This document shows, in pieces, positions 36,034 through 44,771 of a DNA stretch of 64,000 bases. How positions within the stretch are numbered: position 1 is the stretch's first letter; each line of letters begins with the position of its first letter. This stretch comes from Clostridiales bacterium (GTDB lineage: Bacteria > Bacillota > Clostridia > Lachnospirales > Lachnospiraceae): the NCBI GenBank assembly GCA_012519695.1, contig JAAYPT010000104.1, positions 21,127-85,126 of the forward strand, given 5' to 3'. The notes below the pieces were generated by a model, which was not told where the DNA came from, searched no databases, and saw only the letters and a list, made by a program, of their open reading frames with translations. A program made the translations under genes and the position numbers.

Positions 36034-36045
36034 AGGGCCTCCTGT

Positions 36046-37176
36046 CTACAGTGCTTTTCGATATAATTCCTCAATCTGTTTCTGTTCAAATACCACCGGA
36101 TGATTTGCGATTCCTGCGGCAGATACCTTCATACAGTTTTCTGCCATCCACGGAATATCTTCTTCCTTAATTCCAAGTTCACCCAAGGTAACTGTAAGTT
36201 GCAATTTTTCCAGAAAATTCTTTATGGTTGCTACACAATCGGTTTCGTCTTTTCCGCCTAAGCATCTGGAAATTACTGCATATTTTTCCGGATTTCCTTC
36301 TATACTTGCCTCCATTACCACCGGTGTAATTGCTGCAAGACCTTTTCCATGCGTAATATCTCTTAGACCGCTTGCCGGATGTTCCATACCATGTGGCAAG
36401 GTGACTCCTGCGGTATTAATCACCATTCCACCGATGGTACTGGCAAAGCTTACTGCATCCCAACTCTCCGGTTCACATTCTCCTTCGTAAAGAGGAATCA
36501 AATGTTTTCCAATAAGCTCCATTGCCTTTTCACACATCATATCTGTGAGTGGCTGACTGATTCGGCTGACATACGCTTCCATACAATGACACAACGCATC
36601 AAATCCAACGCTTGCTAAAATTCCTTTTGGCATCGTCATCATGCACTCCGAATCAACAATGGATGCTTTTGCAACGATTGCATTGCAACGCAGGGACTTC
36701 TTATCTCCATTTTCCGGATTAGTTAATACTGCAAATCCATTTCCTTCACTTCCGGTTCCACAGGTTGTTGGAATCAGTATAATCGGAAGTGCTTTCTCAC
36801 TTTTCAGTCGATTGAAAATATAATCGTTGATGTCTCCTTCATTTACTGCCAGAAAAGCTGCTGCCTTGGCACAGTCCATGATACTTCCTCCACCAACACC
36901 GATAACAACATCACACTGTTCTGTCTTTGCCAGCTCTGCTGCCTCCTGTGCGGTAGTAGTAAGTGGATTCTGTCTTACCTGATCAAATACAACACTGTCT
37001 ACCTCTGCTTTTTTTAAATATTTTATTACCCGGTCTAATAAACCTGACTTTTTCGTACTGCTTCTTCCTGTTACAATCAGTGCTTTTTTTCCATATTCCA
37101 CTGCAATTGTGCCGACTTTATCCACACTTCCTCTTCCAAATATCAAGTTTACCGGTAGAAAATAATTAAATTCCAT
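36046..37176 (-). CDS. Iron-containing alcohol dehydrogenase (1)
   Basis: A 376-residue group III (Fe-dependent) dehydrogenase. The NAD-binding GVGGGSIMDCAKA (~93-105), PTTCGTGSEGNGFAVLTN (~137-154), and metal ligands in FDALCHCMEAYV (~193-204) and LPHGMEHPASG (~260-270) are visible, although the GLRDITHGKGLA block differs somewhat from butanol dehydrogenases. It reduces an aldehyde or semialdehyde to an alcohol with NAD(P)H, or the reverse. Operon position between aminotransferase and ALDH suggests work on the same carbon skeleton. Confidence 0.88.
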   Translation of the reverse strand: MEFNYFLPVNLIFGRGSVDKVGTIAVEYGKKALIVTGRSSTKKSGLLDRVIKYLKKAEVDSVVFDQVRQNPLTTTAQEAAELAKTEQCDVVIGVGGGSIMDCAKAAAFLAVNEGDINDYIFNRLKSEKALPIILIPTTCGTGSEGNGFAVLTNPENGDKKSLRCNAIVAKASIVDSECMMTMPKGILASVGFDALCHCMEAYVSRISQPLTDMMCEKAMELIGKHLIPLYEGECEPESWDAVSFASTIGGMVINTAGVTLPHGMEHPASGLRDITHGKGLAAITPVVMEASIEGNPEKYAVISRCLGGKDETDCVATIKNFLEKLQLTVTLGELGIKEEDIPWMAENCMKVSAAGIANHPVVFEQKQIEELYRKAL

Positions 37177-37193
37177 AACAGTTCCCCCTTTTA

Positions 37194-38561
37194 TTATTTT
37201 AATGCTTCCTCTGCTTCTTTAATGGATTCTTCAAAAATAGCAAATCCTTTTTCTAACTGCTCATCCGTAATACAAAGTGGTGCAAGGAAACGAATTACAT
37301 TTCCTGCGGAACCAGCATTTTCAAGCATTAATCCTTTTTGTAATGCAATCTGAATTAACTTAGCTACAAATTCCGGATATGGTTCTTTTCCTTCTTTTGT
37401 TTTTACAAATTCTACACCAATCATTGCACCAAGACCACGCACATCTCCTACTTCTTCATAGGTTTCTTTCATACGATTAAAAGCTGCCATTGTCTTTTTG
37501 CCGATTTCCATTGCTTTTCCTGCATAGTCCTCTTTTTTCATAATTTCTAATACTTTAAGAGCCGAAGCACATGCCAAAGGATTTCCACAATAGGTTCCTC
37601 CAATAGTTCCTGCCGGTACTGCATCCATAATCTCTGCTCTTGCGGTAATAGCACTGATTGGAACTCCACCGCCCATAGACTTTGCAGTAGAAATAATATC
37701 CGGTGCTGCTCCTGCTTCTTTCCAATATTCGGAAGCAAAATATTTTCCACTTCTACAGTTACCACACTGTACTTCATCGGCAATTAAAAAGATGCCATTG
37801 TCATCACAGATTTTTCTTACTGCTTTTACCCATTCGATTGGTGCCGGGATAAATCCGCCTTCGCCCTGAATTGGCTCTACTAAAATTGCTGCCACATCAG
37901 AAGCCGGTGCTGCTTCATCAAAAAGCTTTGTTAATTTCTGAACATAATACTCAATTGCTTCTTCTTCGGTATATCCCTTTGGTGCACGATATAAATATGG
38001 GAACTCTGCACGATAAATTCCGGATGGGAATGGTCCCATGCCCAGTGCATATGATTTTTTAGCTGTCAATGCCATAGTTAAGTTTGTTCTTCCATGGAAT
38101 GCACCTGAAAAACAGATAATGCTATGACGACCGGTATATGCTTTTGCTACTTTAATTGCATTTTCATCTGCTTCTGCACCGCTGTTTGCAAAAAAGGTCT
38201 TTTTCTTTTCTCCACGACAAGGCATCAATTCATCAAACTGTCTTGCCAACTCAATGTATCCTTCATGTGCTACCACATTGAAAATACAATGGAAATATTT
38301 TTCTGCCTGCTCTTTTACTGCTTCTACCACTTCCGGTCTGGAATAACCAATATTTAATACTCCAACACCACCGATAAAGTCTAAGAACTTATTTCCGTCT
38401 ACATCTTCTAAGATAGCTCCCTCGCCTCGTTTAATACAAATTGGATATGTATAACCACATAATGCTTTTGGTAAGGCTTCATCTCTTTTTTTCAATAATG
38501 CCTCTGCCTTTGGTCCTGGTACATGATCTGTAATAATTTCTGGTAATTCTTCTCTTAACAT
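37194..38561 (-). CDS. Class III aminotransferase (GABA/omega-amino acid type)
   Basis: A 455-residue PLP enzyme of the GabT/ornithine aminotransferase class. Motifs: FLDFIGGVGVLNIGY (~60-74), NSGAEADENAIKVAKAYTGR (~125-144), AFHGRTNLTMALT (~153-165), the PLP-binding Asp in LIADEVQCGN (~256-265) and the Schiff-base lysine in ISTAKSMGGGVPIS (~282-295). It moves an omega-amino group (GABA, beta-alanine, putrescine) onto 2-oxoglutarate, giving a semialdehyde for the flanking dehydrogenases. The substrate is inferred, not proved. The position in the PII-ABC operon ties it to nitrogen supply. Confidence 0.9.
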   Translation of the reverse strand: MLREELPEIITDHVPGPKAEALLKKRDEALPKALCGYTYPICIKRGEGAILEDVDGNKFLDFIGGVGVLNIGYSRPEVVEAVKEQAEKYFHCIFNVVAHEGYIELARQFDELMPCRGEKKKTFFANSGAEADENAIKVAKAYTGRHSIICFSGAFHGRTNLTMALTAKKSYALGMGPFPSGIYRAEFPYLYRAPKGYTEEEAIEYYVQKLTKLFDEAAPASDVAAILVEPIQGEGGFIPAPIEWVKAVRKICDDNGIFLIADEVQCGNCRSGKYFASEYWKEAGAAPDIISTAKSMGGGVPISAITARAEIMDAVPAGTIGGTYCGNPLACASALKVLEIMKKEDYAGKAMEIGKKTMAAFNRMKETYEEVGDVRGLGAMIGVEFVKTKEGKEPYPEFVAKLIQIALQKGLMLENAGSAGNVIRFLAPLCITDEQLEKGFAIFEESIKEAEEALK

Positions 38562-38593
38562 TTTAAAACGCTTCCTTTCTATCTACTGTGCAT

Positions 38594-39757
38594 TTATGCA
38601 TACATTTTTTCATAAAGTGATTTTAATATAGCAACATCAACTTTTCTTGGATTATCTGGTGTAGAAGCATCTGTATACGCAGATTGTGCCAATGCATCAA
38701 AATCCTCTTTTTTCACATTAATTTCTACCAATTTCTGTGGCAGACCTGCCTGTGTATTAAATCTTTGAATCATTTCTACGCAACATGCTGTTGCGGCTTT
38801 TTCATCCTTTGTCATATCAAAGGTTGGATCAAATGCTCTTGCCAATTCCTTCATCTTTTCTCCACACGCTTCTGCGTTAAATTCTAATACATATGGAAGA
38901 ATCAATGCATTGGCAACTCCATGCGGTACATCATAAAATGCACTTAAAGGATGTGCCATAGAATGTACGATTCCAAGACCTGCATTGGTAAAACTCATAC
39001 CTGCCAGATACTGTGCAATGGCAAGCTGCTTTCTTACTTCATAGTCTTTTGGTGTTTCTAGTACTTTCAAAAAGTTCTCAGAAATAAGGCTGACTGCCTT
39101 TAACGAAAGCATTTCCGAAAAAGAAAATGCACCAAGAGATAAGTAAGACTCTACCGCGTGAGTTAACGCATCCATGGCAGTTGCCGCTGTAAGTTTTAAT
39201 GGCAAAGATGCCATAATTTCCGTATCTAAGATTGCTGCAACAGGAACTACTTTAGAATCCATGCAAGCCATTTTTCTTTTTTCCTTTGTATTGGTAATTA
39301 CATAATCCATTGTGGTTTCTGAACCGGTACCAGCTGTGGTTGGCAGTGCAATAATCGGTACTGCCGGATTGCTGCTTTTATCCATTCCTTCCAACGATAC
39401 TACATCTGCATTTTCCGGATTATTGGCAATCACTGCTATGGCTTTTGCGGTATCAATAACAGAACCACCTCCTACTGCAATGATAAAATCACTGTCACTC
39501 TTTTTATAAAGTTCAAGACCATAAAGCACATTTTCAATCGTTGGATTCGGCTTTACTTCGGCATCTATTTCATAAGGGGTCTGATTTTCCTTTAGGACCG
39601 CTTCTATTTTCTCAACAATTCCGCATTTTATCAGGTCTTTATCCGAAATTAAAAATGCCTTCTTGAAATGGTGTTTTGCGATTTCTGTTTTTATCTCATT
39701 TCTGGCAAACTCTCCAAAATAAGTGGTTCCCGTGTATACCATTCTACTTATGCTCAT
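38594..39757 (-). CDS. Iron-containing alcohol dehydrogenase (2)
   Basis: A 387-residue Fe-ADH with AVGGGSVIDTAKAIAVIA (~92-109), PTTAGTGSETTMDYVITN (~139-156), and ligand motifs in MDALTHAVESYLS (~194-206) and IVHSMAHPLSAFYDVPHG (~259-276). It matches the 4-hydroxybutyrate/1,3-propanediol dehydrogenase branch better than the shorter paralogue two genes away. It could reduce the semialdehyde from the aminotransferase (4-hydroxybutyrate or 3-hydroxypropionate formation), which would dispose of electrons in an anaerobe. The specific substrate is inferred. Confidence 0.9.
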   Translation of the reverse strand: MSISRMVYTGTTYFGEFARNEIKTEIAKHHFKKAFLISDKDLIKCGIVEKIEAVLKENQTPYEIDAEVKPNPTIENVLYGLELYKKSDSDFIIAVGGGSVIDTAKAIAVIANNPENADVVSLEGMDKSSNPAVPIIALPTTAGTGSETTMDYVITNTKEKRKMACMDSKVVPVAAILDTEIMASLPLKLTAATAMDALTHAVESYLSLGAFSFSEMLSLKAVSLISENFLKVLETPKDYEVRKQLAIAQYLAGMSFTNAGLGIVHSMAHPLSAFYDVPHGVANALILPYVLEFNAEACGEKMKELARAFDPTFDMTKDEKAATACCVEMIQRFNTQAGLPQKLVEINVKKEDFDALAQSAYTDASTPDNPRKVDVAILKSLYEKMYA

Positions 39758-39776
39758 TTTCTTCCTTCTTTCTATC

Positions 39777-40565
39777 CTATATAAGTACGGATTTTTCTTT
39801 TATTTGTGTTCCAAAACCTTGACGTTCTTCTTTATTTGTTATTCTTGTCAGCTCTGCAATCACATAGGATTCCTGACTGCTTTTTGCTTCTTCTAATACA
39901 TTTCCAAGGCAATCTGTAATCATAGCGTGTCCGGCAAATTCTACATTTCCATCTTTGCCAATACGGTTTGCTGCTATGGCAGGTACATCACCGGAAAAAC
40001 TGCTTCCACATACTGCTAATTCCCATTGTCTTTCGTATGGATTTTCCCATGCTGCACTGATAATAAAAAGTTCTGCCCCTTCTAATGCATATTTTTCTGC
40101 CATTTCTGGAAATGCACTATCCCAACAAACTAAAAATCCCAGCTTTCCCACATCTGTTTCACATATCTTGCAAGCCTTTCCCGGCTGAAATATGTTTTTC
40201 TCTTCTTCAATCAAATGCATTTTGGAATATACATGCTGTACCTTTCCATTGGTATCCAGAAAGTAAAGTGCATTTTCTATTCCCGCTTCTCCAAAATACG
40301 GAGCACCTACAACTGCATTAACTTTAAGTTTCTCACAGGTCTCTGCTATTTTTTTCAGATTTCTTTCTAGCTGTATCTGACTACAATCTGTGGATATTTT
40401 TTCTAACTTTTCATATCCATAAAGAATCATTTCCGGGAAAACTATTAACGTAACCGCTTCGTTTTCCCGTTTCATTCTTTTTAATATTTGAATAATATGT
40501 ATGGTATTTTCTTCTACTGCTCCGGTAACACAGTCCATTTGAACTGCTGCCACATATTTTTCCAT
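39777..40565 (-). CDS. Carbon-nitrogen hydrolase (nitrilase superfamily)
   Basis: A 262-residue single-domain amidase. The Glu-Lys-Cys triad is seen in LIVFPEMILYGY (Glu ~45), YSKMHLIEEE (Lys ~114) and FLVCWDSAFPEMA (Cys ~148). The family includes omega-amidases, N-carbamoylputrescine amidase and beta-ureidopropionase, all of which release ammonia or a carbamoyl group from small molecules. It abuts the ABC ATPase gene without a gap. A role in the same nitrogen compound pathway is likely. The precise substrate is open. Confidence 0.88.
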   Translation of the reverse strand: MEKYVAAVQMDCVTGAVEENTIHIIQILKRMKRENEAVTLIVFPEMILYGYEKLEKISTDCSQIQLERNLKKIAETCEKLKVNAVVGAPYFGEAGIENALYFLDTNGKVQHVYSKMHLIEEEKNIFQPGKACKICETDVGKLGFLVCWDSAFPEMAEKYALEGAELFIISAAWENPYERQWELAVCGSSFSGDVPAIAANRIGKDGNVEFAGHAMITDCLGNVLEEAKSSQESYVIAELTRITNKEERQGFGTQIKEKSVLI

Positions 40566-41402
40566 TTATTCTTCCTCTGCGTCTTGATTTGCAGAATACA
40601 GTAAGTCGTTGATTCCTTTTCTTATGTTTATAAATTCCGGTGTATCTTTTAATTCCAATCTACGTTTATGAGGCAGATATACATTTACCTCTTTGATTAC
40701 TTTTCCCGGTCTTGCTGACATTACATAAATCTTATCTGCCAAGAATACTGCTTCATCAATATCATGGGTAATAAATACAACGGTTGGATGTTCTTTTTCC
40801 CAAATCTCACGCATCAAAAGCTGCATCATTGACTTGGTGTGCGGGTCTAATGCTCCGAAAGGTTCATCCATCAAAAGTACTTCCGGCTTGTTTGCCAAAG
40901 CTCTTGCAATGGCAACTCTTTGCTTCATTCCACCGGACAATTCCTTTGGATATGATTTTGCAAACTTCTTTAATCCGATAATATCCAGATAGCGGTCAGC
41001 AATTTCCTGCTGTTCATCCTTTGGCAGCTTCTTCAGCTTCAAACCAAACTTAATGTTATCCTCTACTGTCATCCAAGGGAACAATGTATAAGTCTGGAAT
41101 ACCATTCCTCTGTCCGGTCCCGGTCCGGTTACCTTTCTATCATCAATAATGATATTTCCTGCCGATGGGAAATCCAATCCTGCTAACATACGAAGTAAGG
41201 TAGACTTACCACATCCGGAAGGTCCTACGATACAGACAAAATCATTATCCTGTATGTCAATAGAAACATCTTCGATTGCTTTTGTACTCTTTTTCCCTGA
41301 GGTATATATTTTATCAATATGCTCCGCAAGTATCTTACTGCTCGCTACATGGGCTTCCAGCGGAGATCCGGTTGTATCTTTTTCTATTTTCTTTCCTGCC
41401 AT
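40566..41402 (-). CDS. ABC transporter ATPase, nitrate/sulfonate/taurine type
   Basis: A 278-residue SsuB/TauB/NrtD-like ATPase: Walker A GPSGCGKST (~59-67), Q-loop FQTYTLFPWMTVEDN (~103-117), signature LSGGMKQRVAIARAL (~153-167), Walker B VLLMDEPFGALDP (~174-186) and the switch His in FITHD (~211). It energises the permease encoded next door and three candidate binding proteins at 54.5-60.2 kb. No other ATPase or permease of this type is in the window. A PII pair heads its operon, as seen for nitrate and urea ABC importers in cyanobacteria. Confidence 0.94.
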   Translation of the reverse strand: MAGKKIEKDTTGSPLEAHVASSKILAEHIDKIYTSGKKSTKAIEDVSIDIQDNDFVCIVGPSGCGKSTLLRMLAGLDFPSAGNIIIDDRKVTGPGPDRGMVFQTYTLFPWMTVEDNIKFGLKLKKLPKDEQQEIADRYLDIIGLKKFAKSYPKELSGGMKQRVAIARALANKPEVLLMDEPFGALDPHTKSMMQLLMREIWEKEHPTVVFITHDIDEAVFLADKIYVMSARPGKVIKEVNVYLPHKRRLELKDTPEFINIRKGINDLLYSANQDAEEE

Positions 41403-41417
41403 CTCTTATTCCTCCTT

Positions 41418-42209
41418 TTATTCTGCCCACGGGAACATTTTCTTAATTGCAAATGCAAACAGTCTGTCTGTAATCAATCCTAAGATTCCGATTACCAGAA
41501 TTCCTGAGAAAATACTCTCGGTATGTAAGAATCTCTGTGCTTTCAAAATGGAATATCCAAGTCCTGAACTGGAAGCAACTAACTCTGCAACTGTCAAATA
41601 TGTCCAGCCCCATCCAATCATCATTCGTAAGGTTAACATCATTTTTGGTGCCATTGCCGGAATCAATACCTTGGTAATCGTTGTCCATCTTGTAGTTCCA
41701 AGGGTATAACTGGAAGATAATAAATCATCCGATACACTTCTTGCATCATCTGCAATCATAAGTACCATCTGGAAGAAACATCCTAAAAATACAATGGTAA
41801 TCTTAGCTCCTTCACCAATACCACACCATACCATAACCAGTGGTACGAATGCAGGAACCGGCATGTAACGAATAAACTCACAAATCGGAGCAATGACTGC
41901 TTCCACCGGTCTGAAACTTCCTGCCAAAATTCCCAGGGGAACTCCTATGAGTGTTGAAATAATGAATCCCATTGTAATACGGAAAATACTGTATCCCATA
42001 TTTACCCAAAGAGAACCATCCATTGCGCTATCTACAATATCTTTTACTACCTTTGCCGGTGATGGAAGAAACAGTTCTTTTACACTTCCACTTAAACAAA
42101 GTAATGTCCATGCTGCAAAAATTACTACAAATGTAACAATCGCTGATATTACATATCGTTTCTGTGATATATCTTTCCTTAATCGGAAATCTCCTCTATC
42201 CTTTTTCAT
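41418..42209 (-). CDS. ABC transporter permease, nitrate/sulfonate/taurine type
   Basis: A 263-residue permease with about six membrane helices and the EAA-type cytoplasmic loop near residues 165-185 (SSYTLGTTRWTTITKVLIPA). It belongs to the SsuC/TauC/NrtB family that forms homodimers with two ATPases. It starts 37 nt after the second PII gene. Its substrate is set by the periplasmic-type binding lipoproteins encoded elsewhere in this window, which I infer from family match rather than from adjacency. Confidence 0.92.
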   Translation of the reverse strand: MKKDRGDFRLRKDISQKRYVISAIVTFVVIFAAWTLLCLSGSVKELFLPSPAKVVKDIVDSAMDGSLWVNMGYSIFRITMGFIISTLIGVPLGILAGSFRPVEAVIAPICEFIRYMPVPAFVPLVMVWCGIGEGAKITIVFLGCFFQMVLMIADDARSVSDDLLSSSYTLGTTRWTTITKVLIPAMAPKMMLTLRMMIGWGWTYLTVAELVASSSGLGYSILKAQRFLHTESIFSGILVIGILGLITDRLFAFAIKKMFPWAE

Positions 42210-42246
42210 CTTTCTATCACGCCTTTCCTTCGGTTGTATACACTGA

Positions 42247-42609
42247 TTAAATCAATGCATCTTCTCCCTTTTCTCCAGTATGGATACGAATACTTTCTTC
42301 CACCGGAAGTACGAAAATCTTTCCGTCTCCTTCTGTTCCATGACTGTTTATAGAAAGAACAATATCTACAACAGCTTTTACTGCCTCATCCGGTACTATC
42401 ATTTCAATCATTTTCTTTGCTACCAATGCATTTTCATATATCTTTTCAGCAGTTGTCATGGGATTTCCTTCGTTTGCGGTAAAACGTACCGTGGCTTTTC
42501 CTCTTCCCAGCACTTCCTTTGTACTCATTGCAAAGAAACGATTATCACTCAATGCCTGTTTTGTCTTAAAATAACAATTTGGTCTTAATATAATTACAAT
42601 CTGTTTCAT
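42247..42609 (-). CDS. PII-family nitrogen regulator, NifI2-like
   Basis: A 120-residue PII protein. It has the opening strand QIVIILRPN, the VLGRGKATVRF start of the T-loop (~33-43) and the C-terminal signature GTEGDGKIFVLPVEESIRI (~92-110). The T-loop differs from GlnB and lacks the Tyr51 uridylylation site. It pairs with the NifI1-like gene 11 nt upstream, as in nifI1-nifI2 operons of archaea and Clostridia. No nitrogenase gene is near, so it probably controls the ABC importer or the pathway enzymes of this operon by 2-oxoglutarate and ATP sensing. Confidence 0.9.
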   Translation of the reverse strand: MKQIVIILRPNCYFKTKQALSDNRFFAMSTKEVLGRGKATVRFTANEGNPMTTAEKIYENALVAKKMIEMIVPDEAVKAVVDIVLSINSHGTEGDGKIFVLPVEESIRIHTGEKGEDALI

Positions 42610-42620
42610 AAGACCACCTC

Positions 42621-42947
42621 CTACAATTCATTCTTTCCAGAGCTTACAGTAATTGCAGTTTCTACCGGAAGAATGAAAATCTTTCCATCTCCAAAAGCTC
42701 CTTCATCATTTGTCTTAGATGTTTTTACAATAATATCTGTTACTTTTGTTACATCTTCATCTTCTACAACCAACATCAACATTTCTTTTGGAATTTCATC
42801 ATAATAAACATCATCTACTTTCAGTCCTCTCTGTTTTCCACGTCCTAAAATTCCAAATCTGGTTACTGCACGATAACCTGCTTCACATAAACTATTTAAT
42901 ACTTCATCACATTTTTCTGGTCTTACAACTGCTTTAATCATCTTCAT
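42621..42947 (-). CDS. PII-family nitrogen regulator, NifI1-like
   Basis: A 108-residue PII protein that starts at ATG 42945-42947 with AGGAAG 8 nt upstream. A frame to 43004 adds 19 residues without a ribosome binding site. MKMIKAVVRPEKCDEVLNSL, FGILGRGKQRGLKVDDVYYD and FGDGKIFILPVETAITV match NifI1 proteins. It is the first gene of a nine-gene run ending with the ALDH gene at 34552. Its promoter is followed by a leader terminator, so operon expression is conditional. Confidence 0.92.
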   Translation of the reverse strand: MKMIKAVVRPEKCDEVLNSLCEAGYRAVTRFGILGRGKQRGLKVDDVYYDEIPKEMLMLVVEDEDVTKVTDIIVKTSKTNDEGAFGDGKIFILPVETAITVSSGKNEL

Positions 42948-43016
42948 AATTTTTTCTTCCTTTCTTACTCTAAATTTTCTCCTTAGCGGAGTATGATACA
43001 TCATACATTTTGATAC

Positions 43017-43052
43017 AAAAAAGACGCCAGAACACTACTGTTCTGACGTCTT
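43017..43052 (-). terminator. Leader terminator (attenuator) of the PII-ABC operon
   Basis: AAGACGCCAGAAC (43021-43033) pairs with GTTCTGACGTCTT (43040-43052) with one mismatch. On the minus strand it is followed by TTTTTT. It lies downstream of a good promoter and upstream of the first gene, with only ~30 nt between the start site and the stem. Confidence 0.82.
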
Positions 43053-43083
43053 CGTCATCAAATATGATTTAATTGATGTACTT

Positions 43084-43112
43084 ATTATATTGTGAGACGT
43101 CCGTATTTACAA
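43084..43112 (-). promoter_or_regulatory. Promoter of the PII-ABC operon
   Basis: Minus-strand TTGTAA (43107-43112), a 17-bp spacer and TATAAT (43084-43089). CATCAA begins exactly 5 nt after the -10, as in two other operons of this system. Confidence 0.75.
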
Positions 43113-43134
43113 TGGAGTTTCATCATAATGATTC

Positions 43135-43151
43135 TTGTGCGCTACGCACAA
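43135..43151. other. Short GC-rich hairpin after the 478-aa gene
   Basis: TTGTGCG-CTA-CGCACAA is a perfect 7+3+7 inverted repeat, 78 nt after the stop of the 478-residue gene and just upstream of the PII promoter. It may stabilise or end that transcript or be an operator. No T-run follows. Confidence 0.4.
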
Positions 43152-43228
43152 TAATGAAATGAACAGAAGTTTTCCATCCACCTTTACACCTGTTCTGGTT
43201 CCTCCATATCCCACATCAAAAGTTTGAG

Positions 43229-44665
43229 TTACTCAATGATCGATTCATAAAAACTTAACGCCTCTTCCACACTTACAATATCTATAATATCCGGACTTCC
43301 GTTGTTAAGTTTCTTCCATATAGGAATGCCAACTACACCTCTAATTTTTTTAAATACATCTTCCTGCAACTGTACGATTTCCATATACATGGAAGTTACC
43401 TTATCGCTTGATATACTCTCAGGTTTTATAATTTTTCCATCATCAGATAGAAACTCATACTTGGATAATATATCCGTAATCTGTGTAAGCCATTCTCCCT
43501 GTGCTTTATGAACTCCCTCTATCATTTCTGTTGTTAATATGTCTGCAAAATACTCTTTACTGAATGTTTTCAACTTCTCCAGCTCTGTTTTGTAACTGAA
43601 TACAAATACATTTTCCACACTCTCTTTTTCACTTTTTCTACCCGCATATTTATTATAAGCAGGTTGATACACCTTGTCTCTCCAACCGGAAAAATCGTAG
43701 CCATAAGTTCCATACAGTGCTGATGACAGATTGTATCCTTTGGGTCTTTCTTCCAGATTTAACTGTGTAATGGACCTTCCGCTTGGATAGAGAAATCGAT
43801 TTGCCATCTGATGACAAACACCACATATGCCATATAAGATTCCAATTGAATCATCTTTGTCGCGTACTTCATTCAATGCATAATATGTAAAATGCGGAAT
43901 TTGAAATTCATGTAAAAATCTATTTTTATCCGTGCCACCCTTACATCTGAATTCATCACTTGGATCAATTGATTCCACCCATGTATGATCCAGAAAATTT
44001 GTATTAAAGGCTTTCTTCGTCCATAACTTCAACTTCGTATCATGAACAGGTGCATCGACGGAAAAATCAGACTTACTTTCTTTACATTCATTTAATGTTT
44101 TAATATCGGTAAGCACCAACGGATATTTCTTCTTAGAAAGTTTTTCTACTATGCTTAAACTTGCAAATATCGTTTCTGTTTTTCCATTTTCATCTTTATA
44201 GTGATTTCTTCCAATGATTACTTTATTGGAAGCACTACTCTGAACCCACTGAGCTTTTGACTCTTTTCCATTTGTCACAACCTCTATATCTTCAGCCACA
44301 CACATATATAAACGTGATCTTTCTTCTTCGGATATACCTGTATCGTTTTCTTTTCTTGCGATTACACTTGCCAACTCATATACTGTTTTTCCATTCTCAT
44401 CCCCACTATGAATTCTTCTCGTGATAACCCTTGGCTTTTCAATATCATATTCGAGATGTGAATTGCTCTCTTTCATAGTAATACCTGAATCATATGCAAG
44501 CCATACATCAACAAATCCAGCTTGCCTTGCCTCTTCCGATAACGTTAGCCTAGCGAACTTTGCATTAGATTTACCATTTTCATCTCCCCAATGATACCTC
44601 GCTATCATACAGTAATGGGATTGCATGTCTTTTATTTCACTATTATTCTGTAGAATCTGTTCCAA
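43229..44665 (-). CDS. Unrecognised 478-residue protein with three DENGK repeats
   Basis: The N-terminal ~230 residues contain three related segments, each with R-x(2-3)-H/W-x(1-2)-DENGK followed by a strand ending in A-x-L/V (near residues 23-45, 83-105 and 151-175). The C-terminal half has FLDHTWVES (~224) and GICGVCHQMANRFLYPSG (~280-297), a His-then-Cys order that recalls permuted papain-like folds, but this is speculation. There is no signal peptide or membrane segment. It starts at TTG (44663-44665) with AGGAG ~10 nt upstream. It stands alone between the lipoprotein operon and the PII operon. I do not recognise the family. Confidence 0.6.
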   Translation of the reverse strand: MEQILQNNSEIKDMQSHYCMIARYHWGDENGKSNAKFARLTLSEEARQAGFVDVWLAYDSGITMKESNSHLEYDIEKPRVITRRIHSGDENGKTVYELASVIARKENDTGISEEERSRLYMCVAEDIEVVTNGKESKAQWVQSSASNKVIIGRNHYKDENGKTETIFASLSIVEKLSKKKYPLVLTDIKTLNECKESKSDFSVDAPVHDTKLKLWTKKAFNTNFLDHTWVESIDPSDEFRCKGGTDKNRFLHEFQIPHFTYYALNEVRDKDDSIGILYGICGVCHQMANRFLYPSGRSITQLNLEERPKGYNLSSALYGTYGYDFSGWRDKVYQPAYNKYAGRKSEKESVENVFVFSYKTELEKLKTFSKEYFADILTTEMIEGVHKAQGEWLTQITDILSKYEFLSDDGKIIKPESISSDKVTSMYMEIVQLQEDVFKKIRGVVGIPIWKKLNNGSPDIIDIVSVEEALSFYESIIE

Positions 44666-44771
44666 AAATTATTTTCTCCTTTCCTTTACCTTCCTTAATT
44701 TTTCCTTACCTGCTAAACTTGTGTAAAATACATCTGCTGACATTATAATTTTCATTTATTCAAAATCCGCT

